The notes: generated by a model not told the origin, from the letters alone. A stretch of DNA of 64,000 bases from Okapia johnstoni (GCA_024291935.2 CM044320.1:51464001-51528000); one strand, 5' to 3'. Positions 10,076 to 21,310 are shown, numbered from the stretch's first letter. Numbers and translations are program-made.

Positions 10076-10635
10076 AAACTCCCTCATTCTCTCCTTTCTT
10101 CCCTTCTTGCCCCATCTTTCTGGCTGTAACTGCCCAGAGTAGAACTTCCATTGCACTGAGCTGGGGTGTGGAAGGTATGAGCATATTGTGACTCAAATGC
10201 CATGGATTCTTCTTATTCTTTTCAAGATTTATTAGAGTTTTCTTCAATACATGTTTCTCCATTTGCTGTATGCGGTTAAGATAATTTTATAGAATTTAAA
10301 ATTTTAAATTCATCAGATTAAATGGAATCCATTCTCCCTCTCTCACTCCCTTTCTTCCTCCCTCCCTTCTTTCCTCCAACACATGTTTATTGAGGTCTCT
10401 AGCCCTGACATAGTCACATTAGAGGAAAGTATCTTATCCACCCATCCTTGTTTATCAAAATCTTTGGGGAAATAACTTGCAAAGATTGGAGGTCCAAGAA
10501 CTCTGGATGTGAACACTGAATGCCAGCCCTTGGATTGCCAGTGAAAAATGGGTGGCCTGGAAAAAAGGTTTCCAGTGGTAAGCATCAGACAGGGTCCTTT
10601 TTTATAATGGAATGTTAACTTCAAAAATCATCTGT
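10076..10635. other. unique sequence with a pyrimidine tract
   Basis: A C/T-rich simple tract lies at 10332-10378. The 93-codon minus frame at 10343-10624 has no recognisable domain. Confidence 0.4.
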
Positions 10636-10752
10636 TTTATGAGGGAGGTGGGAGGGTACATATGTATGCCTATGACTGGTGCATGTTGATATATGGCAGA
10701 AATCATCACAATATTGTAATCATCTTCCAATTAAATATTAAATTAAAAAATC
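10636..10752 (+). mobile_element. ruminant L1 3' UTR tip
   Basis: GAGGGAGGTGGGAGGGTACA, CATGTTGATATATGGCAGAA, ACAATATTGTAATCATC and CCAATTAAATATTAAATTAA match the artiodactyl L1 3' end. A similar AAAAATCAT occurs on both sides (10624 onward and 10744 onward). Confidence 0.8.
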
Positions 10753-11189
10753 ATATATTCTGTGCCTTAGGGTAGTATATGGTCTAAAGCAGTAATCAAG
10801 TGTCTGTACTTATTGTCTTCTGCAAAGGGTGAGTTTTCGTTATTGATCATAACTTTTAGAATATTTTGTATGCCTAGATATAGCTAAAATTTCATTTTAT
10901 AGATATTATACATTGTGTGTTTTACGGTAGTGATGTATTTAGATTTTCTCTGTAAATTACCTGTGTTCCAACATCAGAAAATTGAATAATGATTTTGTAA
11001 TTTTCTTTATTAAAAGGAGCTAAGACAGTTGTTTTGAAACTAATGGGATATGAACCGTCTCCAATTCAATCATGGATTTTAATCATGGATATTTGGGTGG
11101 GATATTTTGGAACCCAGATATTAAGACTAATTATTAGCTCCCGAAACAATGGGTGTTAATTGTGTGTGTTTCTACTTGTGTGTATTTAT
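10753..11189. other. unique sequence
   Basis: Nothing recognised. Confidence 0.4.
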
Positions 11190-11420
11190 GTTCAATTCAA
11201 GAAATGGAGATTAAATGGTTTCTATGTACAAGAATCTGTGCCAGAGCCAGAAAAGTCCTCCATCAGCTTTCAGTCTACTTGGAGGGTGGGGAACATGCAA
11301 GTAAGATGGTAGAAAGTCTAAGAAAGTCACATCATAGGTTGGAATAAATTCTGTGGAGTTTCAGAGAGGAGAGTACATGCAATTTGTTGGAGGGCTCAGG
11401 ATATGCACAAGGGAGGTGAT
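11190..11420 (-). repeat. L2 fragment
   Basis: AATCTGTGCCAGAGCCAG, a diverged 'cagtctacttggagggtgggg' segment and ACAAGGGAGGTGATATTGAG keep the order of reverse L2 near its 3' end. Confidence 0.5.
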
Positions 11421-11454
11421 ATTGAGATTATAAATATATGCACTTTGAGTCAGA

Positions 11455-11640
11455 ATTAATTGCTTTCGTGTTCTTTGCATTTTCATTACAGTATTTGTTT
11501 CATTCAGCTTTAACATACTTCATTGTTTATATTTGCTTATTGACTAGTTTTAAAGCTTCTTGAGGACAGGGACCTTGTCTAACCATCTAATCTCCAGGGT
11601 AGTTGCTAAACAAATATTTGTTTAACTAAATGTAGCACTA
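11455..11640 (+). repeat. L2 3' end
   Basis: TTAAAGCTTCTTGAGGACAGGGACCTTGTCT followed by CTCCAGGGTAGTTGCTAAACAAATATTTG is the sense L2 terminus. Confidence 0.75.
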
Positions 11641-11944
11641 CGATGAAGAGAAAATTATTCAGAAGCTCAGAGCTCTAATCTATATGGGTCAAAATACCTT
11701 TGATGAGAGGGTTTCAGATTAACATATAAATCCTATGCAGTAATTAACATGTTCATTTGAAAAGCAGTTAGGGCCCAGATAAAATCTGAAGCAACGAAAA
11801 TATTTTTGAGTAGCAAAGGGGATGTGGCAGGATATCCTTGTCTACAGATACATGGTGGGAAAAGGTGCTTGTAATAAACAATGATTGATGCTCTTATTTC
11901 GTACCCATGAGTATACATTTAACTTTTGCTAAGGATTACCTATA

Positions 11945-12060
11945 GTGCCCACCTCCCTGTGCAAGGCTGTGTTACAAGGTATGAGTAGATGAAGAAAACT
12001 TGGTTCATGCCCACAAGGAGGTTTTCAAAGTATGTTGACATCAGTAATACATTTTCAGCA
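11945..12060 (-). repeat. L2 fragment
   Basis: GTGCAAGGCTGTGTTACAAGG, AGAAAACTTGGTTCATGCCC and CACAAGGAGGTTTTC resemble reverse L2 (tgctaggcactggg, acatggtccctgcc, caaggagctt). Confidence 0.45.
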
Positions 12061-12119
12061 TTGTTTCCCTTGCTTCTGCCTTCTAATTTCTCCTTAGTTG
12101 ATTCTCACTACCCAGCATC

Positions 12120-12250
12120 GAGGAGGGCATAGAAACCCACTCCAGTATTCTTGCCTGGAGAATCTCCTGGACAAGGGAGCCTGGTGGGCTACAGTCTATG
12201 GGGTCGCAAAGAGTCAGACATGACTGAAGCAACTTAGCACAGCACCCAGC
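12120..12250 (+). repeat. Bov-A monomer (headless SINE)
   Basis: The Bov-A body (AGAAACCCACTCCAGTATTC to GACATGACTGAAGCAAC) lacks a tRNA head. ACCCAGCATC at 12110-12119 and 12251-12260 is a perfect 10-bp target duplication. Confidence 0.93.
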
Positions 12251-12260
12251 ACCCAGCATC

Positions 12261-13125
12261 TGCTACATCCTGATTCTAAAGCTAACCCGAGTGAGGCGGA
12301 AATATAGCCTCATTTTCACTTTTCAGAAGGGCTTGAAAGTGAGTCCCACTCCTGGGATCCAGGACCCAAGACTCAGCCAAGGAACCTGGGATGTTGCTTC
12401 CTTGAGTCTTAACAGCTAGATTTGACAGGGATACTGTTTTGTCATCACATGGATGGAATTGTAGTATTTGCTCCTCTATCTCTTTTATCTGGTCTGGCAC
12501 CTTCCTTTTTCTGGGCTTCCATCTTATCTCCCACTCTTCTGTCAGCCATATATTTCTGCACATTTTCTCTGGCCCTCTGGCCCCGAACATCAGTCTTCTT
12601 GGTTTCATTCAGTCTCTTTTCCCTAAGGATTAGGGTATTACCCTCGTATATCACACTGTGGGCCCCAACTCTATAGGAAATGGGTAGGTCTCCCAGCAGT
12701 GCCATTATTGTCCTCCTCCATTTCCTGAGAGTTCTTACTCGCCTCCTTTTAAAATTTGCTACTCAAATGCCCACTGTCAGACCAGCTCACCCAGGAGTAA
12801 CAGTCTTATGAATTGTGCTAAATTTTCTGGGCTCCTTGGATTCCAAGTCTAGACCATCCAGCTGCCTTTCCCTGGGTCAGTCACTGCAGCTGGGCCAGAT
12901 TCTGTGCCTCCTTATCACAATTCTTATTTCTTCCAGTCACATGTCTCTGAGGTCTCTTCAAACAAAGCTCAAGTCTAGACAGGTATTGCCAAATTGATCT
13001 TGTATTAAATGGTGCTCCCAATCTCATTAAAATCGTTTTCTTAGCAAGTATGTCCACATGCATTCAACTGTAAATCCATCATTTTTAAATATTAACTTTG
13101 TGTCCAAGTGTTGGTATTTCTTTTC
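12261..13125. other. unresolved block with overlapping minus-strand frames
   Basis: I do not recognise this block. Two overlapping minus frames (12282-12608, 108 codons; 12445-12705, 86 codons) run through it in different phases, and the plus strand has another (12422-12676). The peptides are charged (runs of K, R and E) but show no domain I know. A decayed old repeat or retrocopy is more likely than a gene. Confidence 0.3.
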
Positions 13126-13166
13126 AACCATTCATCCATCCACACATCCACCTATCCATCCTTCCA
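13126..13166. repeat. degenerate (CATC)n simple repeat
   Basis: TTCATCCATCCACACATCCACCTATCCATCC is a short imperfect tetranucleotide tract. Confidence 0.7.
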
Positions 13167-13429
13167 ACAGATACTTAGCAAGAAACTATTGAAGTTAAGC
13201 TCTCTGGCTCAAATGATGATTGATAAATTAAAGCCATACAAAAACTCTGAAGATAAAACTCTGCTAGTTTCAGAGTTTCTAAGATGACAATGTGAATTCT
13301 TTAAATTTCTTACAATATAATTATGAATTATAAATTCTAGACCATGGAAGGTAACTTTGAGACTAAGCGTATTTTAAGCTCAAGTAATAAAAATATGATC
13401 TTCACTCTATTACATGGGATTTTAAAGCT

Positions 13430-13620
13430 AATTGTTATGTGTCAGGTATTTTACATACTTTATGGGATAGATTTTATCATTATCCACAGTTTAAGATATG
13501 AAGATAAAAAATAGAGACTCAGAGAAATTTTAGTAACTGCCCCAAAGTCAGTTTTCAGAAAGCAGTAGAGAGAGACAATAAGTATTTCTTGGTCTAAAGT
13601 CCATGTTCTTACATCTTATA
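13430..13620 (-). repeat. MIR
   Basis: GAGACTCAGAGAAATTTTAGTAACTGCCCCAAAGTCA and AAGTCCATGTTCTTACATCTTATATCACC match the reverse MIR core and tRNA-like end. Confidence 0.7.
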
Positions 13621-14032
13621 TCACCCCTCTAATATTTGTTGTTGTTGTTGCTCAGTTGCTAAGTTGTGTCTGATTCTTTGAGACCCAATGGACTGTGCAC
13701 TCCAGGCTCCTCAGTCCTCCACTATCTCCCGGAGTTTGCTCAAATTCATGTCCATTGAGTAGGTGATGCTATCCTTTGCCTTCAGTCTTTCCCAGCATCA
13801 GGGTCTTTTCCAAGAAGTCTGCTCTTCACATCAGGTGGCCAAAGTATTGGAGCTTCAGCTTCAGTATCAGTCCTTCCAATGAATATTCAGGGTTGATTTT
13901 GTTGAGGATTGACTGGTTTGATCTCCTTGCTGGCTAAGGGACTCTCAAGAGTCTTCTCCAGCACCACAATTCAAAAGCATCAATTATTTGGCACTCAGCC
14001 TTCTTTATGGTCAAGTCTCACATCCATACATG

Positions 14033-14247
14033 TGCTATGCTGTGCTTAGTTGCTCTGTCATGTCTAACTCTTTGCAACCCTATGGATTGTAGCCCGCCAG
14101 ACTCCTCTGTCCATGGGGATTCTCTAGGCAAGAATACTGGTGTGGGTTACCATGCCCCACTCCAGGGGATCTTCCCAACCCAGGAACTGAAACAGAGTCT
14201 TCTGCATTGCATGTGGATTCTCTACAAGCTGAGCTACCAGGGAAGCC
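14033..14247 (-). repeat. Bov-tA SINE nested in BovB
   Basis: Full reverse Bov-tA, ending CTGAGCTACCAGGGAAGC. CCATACATG at 14024-14032 and 14248-14256 is a perfect 9-bp target duplication made from BovB sequence. Confidence 0.96.
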
Positions 14248-14528
14248 CCATACATGACTACTGGAAAAAACACAGCTTTGACTATATAAACCTTTGTCAG
14301 CAAAGCAATGTCTCTGCTTTTCAATATGCTGCCTAGGTTTGTCATAGCTTTCCTTCCAAGGAGCAAGCGTCTTTTAATTTTATGGTTGCAGTCATCATCT
14401 GCAGTGATTTTGGAGCCCAACAAAATAAAATCTGTCACTGCTTCTACTTCTTCCTCATCTATTTGCATGAAGTGATATGACCTGATGCCATGATCTTAGT
14501 GTTTTTTTTTGTTTTTTAAGTTGAGTTT

Positions 14529-14762
14529 CAAGCTAGCTTTTCACTCTCTTCTTTCACCCCCATCAAGAGGCTCTTTAGTTTCTCTTCACTTTCTGGCATT
14601 ACAGAGATATCATTTGCATATCTGAAGTTGATATTTCTCCTGGCAACCTTGATTCCAGCTTGATTCATGCAGCCCAGCATTTTGCATGATGTACTCTGCA
14701 TAGAAGTTAAATAAGCAGGGTGACAATATACAGCCTTGTCATACTCCTTTCCCAATTTTGAA
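14529..14762 (-). repeat. inverted repeat, left arm (BovB RT segment)
   Basis: Reverse complement of 14939-15175 with 7 substitutions and one 3-nt indel by eye (about 97% identical). It is the native BovB sequence at this position. Confidence 0.9.
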
Positions 14763-14938
14763 CCAGTCTGTTCCATGTCTGGTCCTAACTGTTGCTTCTT
14801 GACCTGCATACGACTTTCTCAGGAGACAGGTAAGGTGATCCGGTACTCCCATCTCTTTAAGAATTTTCCGCAGTTCGCTGTGATCCACACAAAAGTTTAA
14901 GCACAGTCAATGAAGCAGAAATAGATGTTTTTCTGGAA

Positions 14939-15175
14939 TTCAAAATTGGTAAAGGAGTTTGACAAGGCTGTATATTGTCACCCTGCTTATTTAACTTCTG
15001 TGCAGAGTACATCATGCAAAATGCTGGGCTGCATGAATCAAGCTGGAATCAAGGTTTCCACGAGAAATATCAACAACTTCAGATATGCAAATGATATCTC
15101 TATAATGCCAGAAAGTGAAGAGAAACTAAAGAGCCTCTTGATGGGGGTGAAAGAAGAGAGTGAAAAGCTGGCTTG
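14939..15175 (+). repeat. inverted repeat, right arm (duplicated BovB RT segment)
   Basis: A copy of the left arm on the opposite strand, separated from it by 176 bp. It shares the arm's peculiarities, such as the shortened GGGCTGCATGAATCAAGCTG; the BovB copy at 8486-9366 has the longer GCTGGAAGAAACACAAGCTG there. A local duplication is therefore better supported than an independent insertion. Confidence 0.85.
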
Positions 15176-15257
15176 CTTTCTCCGTGATCCAGTGAATCTT
15201 GGAAACTTGATCTCTGGTCCCTCTGCCTTTTCTAAACCTTACTTATACTTCTAATAT

Positions 15258-16017
15258 ATAATTGAGGTTAAAAGCAGAATTTGAATTTTTACAATATGAC
15301 TCTATTAGAATATTTTCTTATTTTTTTTAAAGTGGTGGTTTTTAAAATTCACCCTGATAAATCTATTCTTATAAGGTAATGTTATGTGGTCATCTCCCAA
15401 CACCAACCCTGCGCCCAGTATTCATGTTAGTATTTAAATAATTGGGACTGCAGCTAAAGAAAGGGGTTTGACAAGTAAAAATAAAATACATGACTTTACT
15501 TCTGCTCAGGAACTTTTCTTGTGGTGCAGTATCTCTGCCTTTCACTCAAATTTTAACAGCTCTGAATTTTTTACCAAACTTTATCATTCCCTTTATGCGG
15601 TCTCCTAGCCCATGGCAGACAGCATAAGGCTGATGAAGGCATGGAACTGCAAGAAATCATGGCTGCTGTGTTTTGGTGAGAGAATGTGGGAAAACTATAA
15701 TAGCAGGCAAAGGGACTAAGAAAACAGTCTTTGAGAGATCATTTTTTGTCAGACCCTAGATACACCTGCCTCAGTAAGGCATTGTTGTATGATAATTGCC
15801 TCTTTACAACCATTTTAAAGGGAACTCGTTCGTAGCAACGCACATAATGATGACTTTGGGAACCAAGTGAAAAATTAAAATATATTCCAGTTGTTTCTCT
15901 TGGAAAGCAGGAGAGTATTTACTGCATATGAGTGTGTGGAAATCCAAAATAGTTTTAGGGCTTTACGGAATAAGCTTCTATTACTAGAAAAATGCGTTCA
16001 TTTGAAATATGCATCCC
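15258..16017. other. unique AT-rich sequence
   Basis: No repeat or frame recognised. Confidence 0.4.
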
Positions 16018-16190
16018 AGTGCTACTTCTTACTCTCCTTGTGACTTTGGAAAAGTTTTTGTTTCTCATAGACTGTTCCTTTCTCTTTAAAACGAGGCTTA
16101 TAGTAATGATGATAGGTTGATTGTGATGATTAACTTAGATCAAGCACTAGCACAACTCCTAATGTATGGTAAGTACTGAAAAAAAGAGTT
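16018..16190 (+). repeat. MIR
   Basis: CAGTGCTACTTCTTACTCTCCTTGTGACTTTGG, CTTTAAAACGAGGCTTATAGTAATGAT and CAAGCACTAGCACAACTCCTAATGTATGGTAAGTACT are in MIR order. Confidence 0.8.
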
Positions 16191-16454
16191 TGTTATTAAA
16201 TTTCAGGTTCTGACCATTTACATTTTGCCCTTGTTTTTACTTGGATCCTTGGATTTAAGTTTTTTGCATTTTAAAGAAAATTCATCTGCAGAGAGGTGTG
16301 TTTATTAGGGAGGTTTTTTACAGTGTCTTAAACTCCATCCCTGACTGATTTCCTTATTACTTCTTATGATTACATGAGACTCAGTTACATTTCTCATCTC
16401 TTTTTTTCCCTCTCACCCAGTCACTGCATAGGTACCACATGGCAGGCATGATCT

Positions 16455-16570
16455 AGTTTGAAGAGCACGAGGCCAATCTTTAGAGACACAGATTTTATTA
16501 TGTCTTTACCTGTAACTATGTGAATTCAGATAAGCAGCTTTACTTCTCTGGGCTTTCTCAGACTGAATTA
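16455..16570 (+). repeat. MIR fragment
   Basis: GTTTGAAGAGCACGAGGCC and AACTATGTGAATTCAGATAAGCAGCTTTACTTCTCTGGGC match the MIR front half. Confidence 0.6.
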
Positions 16571-16664
16571 TTCCCTAATATTCTTATAATCTGTTTTTAT
16601 AGCATTTTCTATCAGTCTTTGGAATTATTTTAATACTTTATTTGGATAAATTTAAATATATTCA

Positions 16665-16885
16665 TACAATAGTGTTTGTATGGACTCTGGGGTCAGTTTG
16701 ACTAGCTCCAATACTTACTAGTTCTGTGAAGGCAAACAAATTACTTAACTTGTTTGTATCTCTTTTTACTTATTTATAAAATGGAGATAAAAGTATCTAC
16801 TTTGTAGGCTTGCTATAAGGATAAAAAAATTGGTAATGTACCTGCAGCATTTGAAATCATGCCTAGCTTATAGTAAAAGCCCAAG
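16665..16885 (+). repeat. MIR, near full length
   Basis: ATGGACTCTGGGGTCAG, ACTTACTAGTTCTGTGAAGGCAAACAAATTACTTAAC, TATAAAATGGAGATAAAAGTA and ATGCCTAGCTTATAGTAAAAGCCC run in MIR order. Confidence 0.88.
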
Positions 16886-17720
16886 AAGGGATATGGAGAT
16901 GAATACATTTTTAAAGAGCTGGCAGTTTCTGGGGGGAGATTAAAGTATATACCAACAACAAGGAGGAGTATGATACATGTTCATTAGAGGAGAAATTGTA
17001 GAACCTGGTGGATCATGGAGAAAGGAGCAATTAATTTCAACTGAAAAGACCAGGGAAGGTGTCACAAATTCGGTCAGCTGTGGTCTGAATATGGAGGAGG
17101 GAGTTGGATGTCAAGGGAATAATTTCTTGGTGAAAGAAACAAAAAGAATCAAGTGAGAAAACATAGAAACTACCCAATGTGCAACTCTCTTTAGCTGCAG
17201 TGTTGATGCTGAATGAGGGTGTGAACTGGGAGATGAAATTGGGAAAATGACCTGGGATTAGATCAGCAAGAGGTTCACAAAGGGGTGCAGAGTTGACGCT
17301 ATGGGTAGTAGGAAGCATTGAAGGATACTGAAGCAATAGGATCCCATTTGTGAGTTAAGAAAAAGACTCAGGTGATTCTGTCAAGGAGGAATTAGAGGAG
17401 AGAGAAACTGGTGTCAGAGAGGACAGTCAGGGGCCACTGGAATAGTCTAGTGAGAGATTCACAGGTGTTCGTGCTCAGTCATGTCCAACTCTTTGTGACC
17501 CCATGGACTGTAGCCCCCACATTCTTCTGTTCATGGAATTTTCCAGGTGAGAATACTGGAGTTGGTTGCCATTTCCTGCTCCAGGGCATCTTCCTGACCC
17601 AGGGATCGAACCCAAGTCTCTTGCATCTCCTGCATTGGCAGGCAGATGAGGGTCTAAACTGGAGACGTGGTGGCAGTGGTGAAGAGAAGGGCTAGAACTG
17701 AGATCTGGAAAAATAGGTGC
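16886..17720 (-). repeat. L2, interrupted by Bov-tA
   Basis: Purine-rich reverse L2. GATGAATAC...GAGCTGGCAGTTTCTGGGGGGAGA, CAGGGAAGGTGTCACA, GGCCACTGGAATAGTCTAGTGAGAGAT and, past the SINE, GTGGCAGTGGTGAAGAGAAG follow the expected order. Confidence 0.75.
17466..17650 (-). repeat. Bov-tA SINE, head truncated
   Basis: The reverse Bov-A body and B-box complement (CAGGGATCGAACCCAAG) are present. The final head segment ending in GGGAAGCC is missing. It lies in L2. Confidence 0.92.
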
Positions 17721-18609
17721 TGCCTTGTAAGTTCTCCTACCTACACATTGTTCCTTCTTCTCCATGCTATGGCTCCTCCTGTCTACCTTTCCCGGTTCTG
17801 TGCGTCTCTTATGGTGATCTCGCTGTACTCATTAACCCACCTGTACCAAGGTTTGAATGGCAAGACCTCAGAGATTTAGGAAGCTGAAAGCTTTTATCCC
17901 CACTTTTTTATAAGGCAGGGGATATTTTAGAAGCAGAAGACAATGACACAACAGATATTTTTTGCTTAATTGAGAGGCTTCCAAGCAATAACTAACCTGA
18001 AAGCCTTCCTTTTCTTATAGGACACTACACTACTGAGAGGTGCTGTTGAGCCTCCTCATTATGTATCTGCAATGGATACTGTGTAACAGGAATTTTGTGG
18101 GGGGCATTTTGTATTGTAGCATCTGAGGTATGGAGATACTGTCTTTCATCATTGCCTGGGTTTGGTAATAGCAAATGTGAAAGGGAACATCTAGATCAAT
18201 AGAGTTAACTATTATAGGTGGCATCTATGCTTTGCAAGGCAGATGTTCTCTCTACTTGAAAGAGTACATTTTAAGCAACTGAAGGTCATGGGGATTCTCT
18301 TTAATTAGTCATACCTGGTCTGACAAAAGAAGGTGAAATTCATGAATCTCTGTGAAATAATGAATCAGAAACCAATCAGTGAACACTGATGAAACAGAAT
18401 AACAAAAGAAGATCAGAACCAGGTAGAAAAAACTTTGGGCGCTTAACGACTTTAGAGTAACAACAATGCCCTGATGAGAAGAGATTGCTACTGTATGGTT
18501 CTTAGCTTCATTGACAATTATTCTGCATTGAATGTATGATTATGTATGTATACATATAGATATATGCATAGATGTATATGTACCTAATACACAGCTATGT
18601 CAATGATGC
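17721..18609. other. unique sequence
   Basis: Nothing recognised. A TA/TG-rich run lies around 18530-18600. Confidence 0.4.
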
Positions 18610-19185
18610 AAGATTCATTCAACAAACTTGCCTTAACACTTTCTGTGTGATAGACACTATCTCTTCAGATAGATACTCAGATAGAGGTACTGAGGATAAA
18701 ATAGTCAACAAAAACAGAGCAAGTCCTGAAGAACTTATATTCTAGTAGGAGAAGTAGACAATAAATATATGTTGAATCAGGAGATGATAAACTCTAAGAC
18801 TAAAAATAGAGAACATGTTAGGGGGGTCAGAGAATGAAAGGCAGAAGCAGGGTTACATTTCATATAGTATGTCTTTAGTGTGGTGATGTCTGAGGCAAGA
18901 ATTGAAGAAGGCTTGCAGAGATCTGGGAATGAAAAGTGGTCCAGCCAGAGGGGACAGCAAGAGCAAAACCCTGAGGTGAGGTGTCTTGGTGTTTTTGAGG
19001 AACAGCGATGAGGCAGGGTAGTAGGAGCAGAGAGGGAGAGGAGATGTGAGGAGACAAGGTCAGAGGAACAGCTATGTCTTTTGGGCCCTTGAAGGATAGG
19101 TAAGGACTCGCATTTTATGGTAAGTGAGATGAGAAGCTTCTGGAAGCATATTATTAATACTTTATGCTGACTGCATAGAGTTAGT
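18610..19185 (-). repeat. L2 (ORF2 end and 3' region)
   Basis: TCTAGTAGGAGAAGTAGACAATAAATA and GAGGGGACAGCAAGAGCAAAACCCTGAGG match reverse L2. The 140-codon minus frame at 18777-19199 is an L2 sense-strand remnant and not a gene; its start lies just outside the repeat. Confidence 0.85.
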
Positions 19186-19520
19186 TTTATAACTTGCATC
19201 TAATGCTTCATGACCTATTTTTGCATCTAAAAATTCCTAAAATAAGGTATGCCCATATCTAGTCCTCTTCTGTCTTGTTTGCCAATTTTTCATCAACAGT
19301 GCCCCACCCAGCACATTGCAGAGGCACTCAGAATGCTGTTCTAGGTCCTGCCACTGTATCTCCTTGGACAGTTTTAGTAAACCACTCTTCATTTCTCCCA
19401 CCAAGAAAATGGAAATACTCTCACCAAACTCACTTTATTAATAGTACAACAAGAAAAAAAAGAAAGTAATACCCAAACACATGATCTGATAATATTCTTT
19501 GTCTTGACATAATTGCCATA
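19186..19520. other. unique sequence
   Basis: Nothing recognised. Confidence 0.4.
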
Positions 19521-19720
19521 GAGTTTCCCTTGTAGCTCAGCTGGTAAAGAATCTGCCTGCAATGTGAGAGATCTGGGTTCAATCCCTGGGTTGGGAGGAT
19601 TCCCTGGAAAAGGGAAAGGCTACCCACTCCAGTATTCTGGCCTGGAGAATTCTATGGATTGTATAGTCCATGGGGTCGTAAAGTGTCAGACACAACTGAG
19701 CGACTTTCACTTTCACTTTA
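19521..19720 (+). repeat. Bov-tA SINE
   Basis: TTTCCCTTGTAGCTCAGCTGGTAAAG head, GGGTTCAATCCCTGGGTTGGG B box, GGGAAAGGCTACCCACTCC body and GCGACTTTCACTTTCACTTT tail. Confidence 0.93.
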
Positions 19721-20124
19721 GCATGTAGTAGGTGTGCGATAAAAACTTGTGGAATTGAATTAAAATGGTAAAATGGGAGGATATGTAAAATGTTCTCCAT
19801 GTTTCTTTAGGGCTAAAATAATTTTATTTGCTCAGCTCAAAATATACTCTTTCTGAGGAGCATCACTCTTGATACCCAAAAAGTGAATTATTCTTGTTTT
19901 CATAATGCTCCCATGATACTCCTTTTTAAGAATTTATTTAACTCTGTAAGTTAGAGAATGAAGTGGTTGATTCCACTTAGATTTGTACTTTTGATGATGC
20001 TATGAGTAATGTATATCTAATTATTCTTTTCACAAAATTTAGCCAAGAATTTTAGCATATGTCTTCTCTTGTTAAATTTTGCAAAATGTTCCATGATACT
20101 TCTTTTGTGTGCTTTGGGTCTAGC
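19721..20124. other. unique sequence
   Basis: Nothing recognised. Confidence 0.4.
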
Positions 20125-20575
20125 TTTTGTGGTAAATTGTTTGCAAAAATGGTGAGGAATTCTTCCTCTTCCTATAGGATGCCCTTTTGTGATGTGGCTT
20201 TGCAGCAACTCCTGTCAAGAGATGGTATAAATTTCTCTACACCCTGAACCTGGGCTTGGGGATATGATTTGCTTTGCCAGTGGGACATTAACACCTGTGA
20301 TGTGAGTAGAACATTTCAAAATATAGCACACAGTACCCTCCCTGGCTGCTCTTGGTAACCCTGGGACTACTACTAATTACCTGCTGGATGATAACATACG
20401 GCCAGTTACCCTTTTTTGCTACTAGCAATAGACAATCAACCACAAGACATGCCAATGAGGCTACTCTCAGCTGACACATGATTGAGCCTGACCAACAGCA
20501 TGTGGACCAGAGATGAACCATGTCAGCTGAGACTAACTCACATTGCTTTTTTTGGGAGCTTTGCAAAAGTCATCT
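20125..20575 (+). repeat. MLT1-like MaLR LTR fragment
   Basis: TTGTGATGTGGCTTTGCAGC, CTGTCAAGAGATGGTATAAATTTCTC, CTGGGCTTGGGGATATGATTTGC and CTGCTGGATGATAACATACGG are in the order of an old MaLR LTR. The family assignment is from memory and by eye. Confidence 0.5.
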
Positions 20576-20929
20576 CATTAGCATAAGCCCAACTGCAGTG
20601 GAAAGGGGCTTGTTATGAATAACAAGAACCCATTTCACCTTTATGGCTAAGAGGTGATTTCAGGAAGAAGACTAGAGACCAAGTATCACCAAAGATGTTC
20701 CCATTGCTCTTATAGCTCAAGAAATTGCTAAGGTTTTGGGAATTGTGAGCCAGAAACCATGGATGAAGATTAAATATATATGAGAAATGTATTTTGGGCA
20801 TCTGAGTGACTAATATATCTATACTGTAAACCACAATATTGCAGACTAGTCCCCCTACATCCACTTTTCTCTTTTACTTTATTAATAAACCTCCATACTT
20901 CCTCCACTTCCCCATATGTGAGTTTTATC
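20576..20929. other. unique or highly decayed sequence
   Basis: Possibly the decayed 3' part of the preceding LTR (AATTGTGAGCCAGAAACC); otherwise nothing. Confidence 0.3.
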
Positions 20930-21310
20930 TGGGCACATGACTGTCCAGCTGGAGACTAAATTTCCCAGCTTCTCTTGCAGCTAAGGTGTGATCATAGACA
21001 AAGTTTTGACCTGTGGGTTGTGCATGGGAGAGATATGTGGTAAGAAAGCTGCTGCTTTCCATTCTCTTTTCTTTCCTTTCATTTTCCCCTCCCCATTTTC
21101 TCAGTCTGGGAAATGGAGTCACCTTAGACCCAGAGACGGAAGCCACATGTTAAGGGTGGCAGAGATAACCCACAAACTCAGATCCCAGAATGACTTTGTA
21201 AATCAGATCTCTTATTCATCCTGAAGTGCTTACCTATGACTGGTCTGTTATGTGAGAGAAAAATGCACTTCTATCTTAAATATGCCACTATATTTTGAGG
21301 CCTCTACCCT
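20930..21310 (+). repeat. MaLR-type LTR-like repeat
   Basis: CAGCTGGAGACTAAATTTCCCAGCTTCTCTTGCAGCTAAGGTGTG, GGAAGCCACATGTTAAGGGTGGCAGAG and TGAGAGAAAAATGCACTTCTATCTTA match the family seen split at 5741-6345. Confidence 0.6.

Larger units (their letters stand above)
13636..15249 (-). mobile_element. BovB LINE with nested SINE and inverted self-duplication
   Basis: This is the longest BovB copy in the window, about 1.6 kb including insertions, from the (GTTGTT)n tail complement back to TGGTCCCTCTGCCTTTTCTAAA. TCTAATAT at 13628-13635 and 15250-15257 is the target duplication. It belongs to the subgroup with an AAC-type tail. A Bov-tA sits at 14033-14247. A 237-bp piece of the RT region (14939-15175) is inserted in inverted orientation between GTTTTTCTGGAA and CTTTCTCCGTGATCC of the element itself. 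It cannot encode a protein. Confidence 0.92.

Noticed and set aside
12445..12705. 86-codon minus frame as a small gene
   Set aside because: Overlapped by frames in other phases, with no domain and no recognisable transcript signals.
18777..19199. 140-codon minus-strand open frame
   Set aside because: It lies almost wholly inside a reverse-oriented L2 (GACAGCAAGAGCAAAACCCTGAGG and neighbours); it is a decayed LINE sense strand.
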